A stretch of 64,000 nucleotides of DNA from Prinia subflava. Taxonomy: Eukaryota; Chordata; Aves; Passeriformes; Cisticolidae. Under the pieces are notes generated by a model that did not search any database, was not told the origin of the DNA, and worked only from the letters and a program-made list of their open reading frames with translations. The stretch lies in the NCBI RefSeq assembly GCF_021018805.1, contig NC_086248.1, forward strand, positions 24,870,922 to 24,934,921, in the 5' to 3' direction. This document shows positions 55,501 to 61,500 of the stretch, one piece after another; the stretch's first letter is position 1, and every line of letters begins with the position of its first letter. Both the position numbers and the translations under genes were made by a program.

Positions 55501-58500
55501 ATTCTTAACTCCATAGCAACAATGTCACCATTTCTAGCAATGTGGCAAATTCTGCTACATACTGTGGAGCCCCCTACGACCATATCCATTCTCTGGAACT
55601 CTATTTAAGCACAGTAAAACAACTAAAATATTTATTATTTTTCATACATATAGAAGTACATGAACTTTACTAAAAATTTGATCTGCTTTGTTTCCCATTA
55701 CTCATTTTATGGAGTGTGTAATGAAGACACCTTTTTTTCCCCCATCTTGTCTTCTCACATATAATTGATTTAGAAGACAATGAAACTTCAGTAAAGATTC
55801 TGAACCCAATGAATAAAAATCCAAATTTAATCACTGAAATATCTGTATTATAAATTAAATTTTTAAAAGGCTCAGATTTATTGCAACAAATGTAAGTAGA
55901 ACCAATAGCTTTCTCAGTAATCCTAACTCTATGAAACTTTTTTTGCAAGTGAAAAAGCAAATTAACAAGATTTTATTACTGGATTATCAAATGGTTGTCT
56001 TCTTAAGTAATTACTTCCAGTCAACTCTTCTGGCAATAGAGGTTATTGAGAAAGAATTAAAAAAACCCTAGCTAATAATTAATAATAAGGAGCAACTTTT
56101 GCCAGAAGCATTAACACCTGCCATAAAGAGCACTTACTTTAAATAGCTGTAAACTCCTCTTCATCTCTTCTGTATCATTAGTATTCATAGTGAAGTCATT
56201 CATGATTTTATTGTTCTCTGTGATCCAGTCTGAAAATCTCTGCAGCTGGTTTAAAAGTTGCTGGTGTAACCCTGCAAGCTTAGACTAGAAAGGGAAGTTG
56301 TATATTTATTTATGCTCCTGGGTCTAGTCACATTTTCTCTCATATTAAATTGAATCGTGCATGTATCTTAGTATAAAGATAAAATAAAGAAAAGCCAAAT
56401 TCCTTTATTTTAGTCTTATTACCTTGAAGAAAATCAAGGTAAAAACTTACACTGATAAAAACATACCATTTCCAAGTCAACAGTGCAGACTATTTGTTTT
56501 GCTCGTTTTGAAGATCTATCACAGACCACCAAAAATGCTTCCTGCAAAGAGTCATGGCTTATCTTTAGCTCTTTAAGTTTCTCTTCTGGAATATCCCTGT
56601 TATAAGACTTTAAGAATTCTTCTGCCAACTTCATGTCCTTTTTTAGTATAATTGCAAAGGTAGCCAGGCCTGATTCAAATGTCTACGAAGAGAATATATA
56701 AAAAATGCATTGTTACTAGGAAAAACGTTTAAATCTGAATTGCTTTAATTACATTTTAAATCTCCCTTTTTAAACCTAGGGGCTATTTCTAGCACCCATC
56801 CTTGAAATACAAGCACAAAGAACACTTTACTTACCTCTAGCTGTTCCAGTTCAGCTTTTAGTATTTCCAGGCTGTTACTAATGGGCTGCTGTTTATCTAG
56901 GTGGTTTTTCATATCTTGAAGCACTGCCAAATGTTCTTGCATTTTCTCCGTTAACTTTAAACATTGCTGTACTCCATCAAACTGAAAATTAGTTTTAAAA
57001 ATAAGAAAAGATTTTCCAAACTGACTTGAAAATAAGCATAAAAGCCCTTGGGTTTATTATGATTTATTTTTAATTTATAATCAATTTTTTCAACCATTTT
57101 TCCCATTTGGCTGTTCACTCCAGCACTTGGAAATATCCACACAATTCCATTAACACAGGACACTGAGTACATATTCTTTTTACTTACCATGCTAGTGGGG
57201 GTGTCTCCCATGACTGCTTCTTTTGTTTTCAAAACAGGCTCAGTCAAGCCTTTGGACAGGCTCTCTGTCTTCCCATGCTCCTGATCACTTTTCCAAGCAG
57301 TGGTTGTGTTATCTGCCAATGTTTTCTCTTCATCAGTTTCTGATCCAAGCTCTGATTGTTCTGTCGAGGAAAGAGAATAAAGCCCATCTCCTTTGCCTTT
57401 ACCCTCACGCTCTGTGGTAGTACCAGGAACCTGTGAGCTCATAAGCAAACCATTTATCAGCTCCTCTAACTTGCTTGTACCTTCATCTCCAAGTGAGATC
57501 TGAAAGATTTCCAGAAGTTCAGCAGTAGTAAGCTTGGGAACATGAGCTTTAATGTCTGTTTCACTCTTCCTTTTATCTGGATCAGCTGTCTTTTGCTTGC
57601 AGGATTCCTGCTTCAGAATATCATGAAGAAGATCAGGACTTCTGCAGTCAGGCCAAGGCAGTGAGGGAGCATCACTGCCCTTGTGCTCTGTGCACAGCGT
57701 GGTGACCATTAATGCAGTTCTAACAGCATTGCTTATTTGCTTCAGATTTGACCCACTAGACATTTCATTTGCAAGCTGGGTGCTTCTAACCATTTTAAGT
57801 AAATTTTGCATTAAAGTTCTGGTATCAGAGTAACTTACATGTTCACTTTCCTGCTTGCAGTAAACATGTCCCATTTTCAATTTCCTTTGTAATAAATTCT
57901 GTAAGTCTTCCATTAGTGTGTCAGACACATCTGCTGATTGTGAAACACCTTCCTTTACTTGAAAATCTTTGCAGGGTCCCATTTCTTTTTGCAATGACTC
58001 CATGGACATTTGGTTTTTTACACCATTTCCAAGGGAGGAAGTCTCACAGACCATGACATTTTCTCCCTTTGTGTTTTTCAGCATCTCATGTTCGTTCTGG
58101 GCACCGTAACTCAACTTAGTCCCTATGCTACTCAGAATTGCAGAAGAAACATCGGTGATATGGGTATGTCCCCCAGTAGGTAGCACTTCACTTCCATCCC
58201 CTAATTCTTTGGTATCCTCAATACTTCCTAAAGCATCTGGTTTTGTGGGGGAAATTTCACTAGCTTTGTTTTGTGGAATGTCTTTAAGAACATTGTCAGT
58301 ATTTTGACAGTTAAGTCTCCCCATTTCTTTAGTTATGCTAATCTCCTTTGGTTTCACTGTATCAGGTGGGGGGAAACAGTAGGTGTTAAATTCACTTGAA
58401 TGCATTTCTTCTGTATTTAGCAGAAAATTCTTTTCATTCAGTATGCCCTTCTCCCCTCTTTCCATGTCCTCAAAACAGAATTCAGTTTTATTGAGTTCTG

Positions 58501-61500
58501 AATGGCCACCTTCTTTTATGCATGTTGTATGTTGTTTTAAAGCAGCAGAATTGTTAACATTGCTCTTAAATTCATCTGATCTTGAACCTTGAATTTCAAG
58601 GAAAGCTTGATCAACATTTACTTTTTCTTTACTTGCAACAGGAGTTTCTCTAGCAGCTTTAATTACTGTTGCATCAAATATTTCCCCAAGGTTTTCCATT
58701 TGAATGGGACTATTACTTATCCCCACGACATCACATTCCTTGATAATATTTACTCTATTTTTATTTTCTGTAAGAATTTCAAAACCTCCTCCTATCTGAC
58801 TATGCTTCCAACTGGTGACTGGATGTACTGGGTCCCTAACTGAACTATTATCACTTACATAAGGGGTATCTGTAAGGAAATAATTTTCCATTTGGGATGA
58901 ACTTTCCTTTAGTTGTTCCATATAATTTAATACCTTTTCCTCTGCAAGTAGTGTCTCTCTCTGTCCACAATTTGAATCTAACACTCGCATGGTATTATTA
59001 TCTTTATTCACGCTATCAGTAAAGCATTCTGAGAGAAGCAAATTTGTCCAGGTATTTTGGTCATCATCAGTGGCTTGCTGTAGGTAGGCTGTCCCACTGA
59101 TTTCAGATTTCAGAGTTTCGTCAAGAAACTGAGAACCTGGAACCCTAAACTGTGTTTCATTATTCCCTTCACTCTTAGTGGACATCCATTTAGTGTCAAA
59201 GGTATTTTCAGACTGAATATGCTCCATAGTATCTTGTGGCATATGCTCACTTTTGACACAAGTCCCATATTCATCTGCTGTTTCCTGCTGCCTGTCTTCT
59301 TCACTGGTACATGAAAGACCAACACATCTTTCTTCAGAAACATTTGACATTGATTCACACATTACTGAAGACAGTTTTCCATTTTCATGGTTAGACTGGA
59401 ATTGCAAAGTATATCCTGTCTTGTGGCCTAAAGAATAGCAGCAGTCATCAATATTCTGATTGTTTTCCTTGCTCCTTTCTACATCTTCTACAGAAATTAA
59501 CAGCTGGTCACCCTTACTTATACGTTGATGATGTGAATAAGAAATATCCATTTCATCTTCACTGTCAGAATCAGTGTCAGAGTCATCATAAGTATCATAA
59601 TCCTCCTCATAATCTTCCTCCTCCTGTGTACCTTCAGATTCCTCCTCACACAGGTCACCTTCTGCTTTCATTTCAACCTCCTCATTCCTGTCTTGTACAT
59701 CTGCTTCATACATATTCCTTAAATAGCTCATGCCTCCTTCTTTTCTCCCTTCATTCTCACCAGTAACTGGTAACTCTTGCTCCTTCTCTCCAAAACTCCC
59801 TGTTCTTTCCCTTTCCTCAGGGATTTTTTCCATAGTTTTGGCATTTGCCGAAGCTATAGTTATGCTCTCAGGTTGCCCTTTCACATTTACATGAACATTC
59901 TCTCCAGCATTAGCTGCAAATTCTTGAAAAGAGCTGGTCTCTTCTGTTACGGTTATTCGACCACCTCTCTCCTCCAGAAAACCTAATGGAACTGATCTTC
60001 CAGCCAATTCTGGCTCTGGTGTACCATCATCCCCCAACTGCAAGGTATCAAACCCCTCATCACCTTGAGAAGTGTCAGAGGAATCATCATCATCATCATC
60101 ATCATCCATTTGTGGAGTGTCATAGACATCACTGTCATCATCACCTCCCTGTGGTGTTTCATAGGCATCATCATCCAGCTGAGAGCTGTCCTCTTCAGAG
60201 GCTACCTCACCACATTCCTGCTGCAAGCAGTTACTCTCAAGCTGTGGGATGCCATCATCCCCCTCTCCTGATGAGTCAGAACTACTGTCACACGGCAATA
60301 GCTTGTGGAATGTAAGATCACTTTCTTCTCCTGTCAGCCTTTGTGCTATGCTGTTACTGTCCCCCAGAGGTGGTCCATTGTGTATGACCATATCACCACC
60401 CAATGAAAGCCTATGGTGCATGTCTGTGCTGTCTTCTAGACACAGCTTATTCCAAAAATCAGTACAATCCTCCAGGGATGGCCTTCCATGGATATAAAGA
60501 CAGTCCTCTAGGGATGGACCTGCATATTCCTGGAGAAGTTGCGCACTGTATCTGTTGTCTTCAAACTTTACACCACACTGACTAACCAACTCTTCTGGAA
60601 GTCTATATTCAGTGTCTGCACTGATGGATGAACCAAGACTTCTCTGAAAATTATCATTCTTGCTGTTATCCAATACCCTTCTGCTACCTTCAGCTTGAAA
60701 TATGTGAGGCCCTTCTTCCATGCACCCCTCCAGCTCCCTCCATGTTTTGTTATCTGACAAATCATTCACGTTTACAGAATTTTGTAATGTTTCAACATTC
60801 ATGTTTTCATTATCCAGATGGTCTCCCACACAAATCTCTTCTTTTGCTGTTTGTGATAAAAGTCTTGAATTTGAGTCATTTGGAAGATATCCTTCAATGT
60901 TTTCTATATTTGTCTGCTGACTGTTATGTTCACAGATTTCTGTCCACTCAGAAACCTCAAAAAAGCCTCTGAGTTCATTTCTCTTCATGGGATTTTGAGT
61001 ACTGCTTACTACATTTCTGAGTTCTGCAGGGACAGTTAACAGCATCTCCTGTGTATGTTCTGATTGCTCAGTACCAAGAGTATCGCAAACCTCTGGCCTG
61101 CACACATGGAGATCTTGTGAAGATACATAATTCCCAAAATCATCAAATTGATTACATTTCCAGTTACTACAATAATTCTCAGCACCTGAAAGATCACTCT
61201 GAATACTATCTGCTGACTTTAGCTGAATTCCTTTTGAGCTTAGGTATTTGTTACTGTACTCCATTTCTGCCACACCAGCATTGTACCCAGCTCTATCACC
61301 TTCCAACAACATACTGATGACTTCTTGCAGTTGTCCATCATATAACAGAAGTCTCTGTCCAGTGTTTGCATCCATATAACTATTTACCATCAGGTAAGAC
61401 ATGAATAGTTTCTTAGCTTGATCTAGATTATGACATACAGGGTCCTCTGTGCCAGAACCTTCATGTTCCCCCTCACAGTCATGAAATACAGATGGCAGAA

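Noticed and set aside
57223..61317. Plus-strand open frames across E2
   Set aside because: Antisense shadows of a 1,845-codon exon; His/Ser/Leu-rich products mirror the acidic coding strand.
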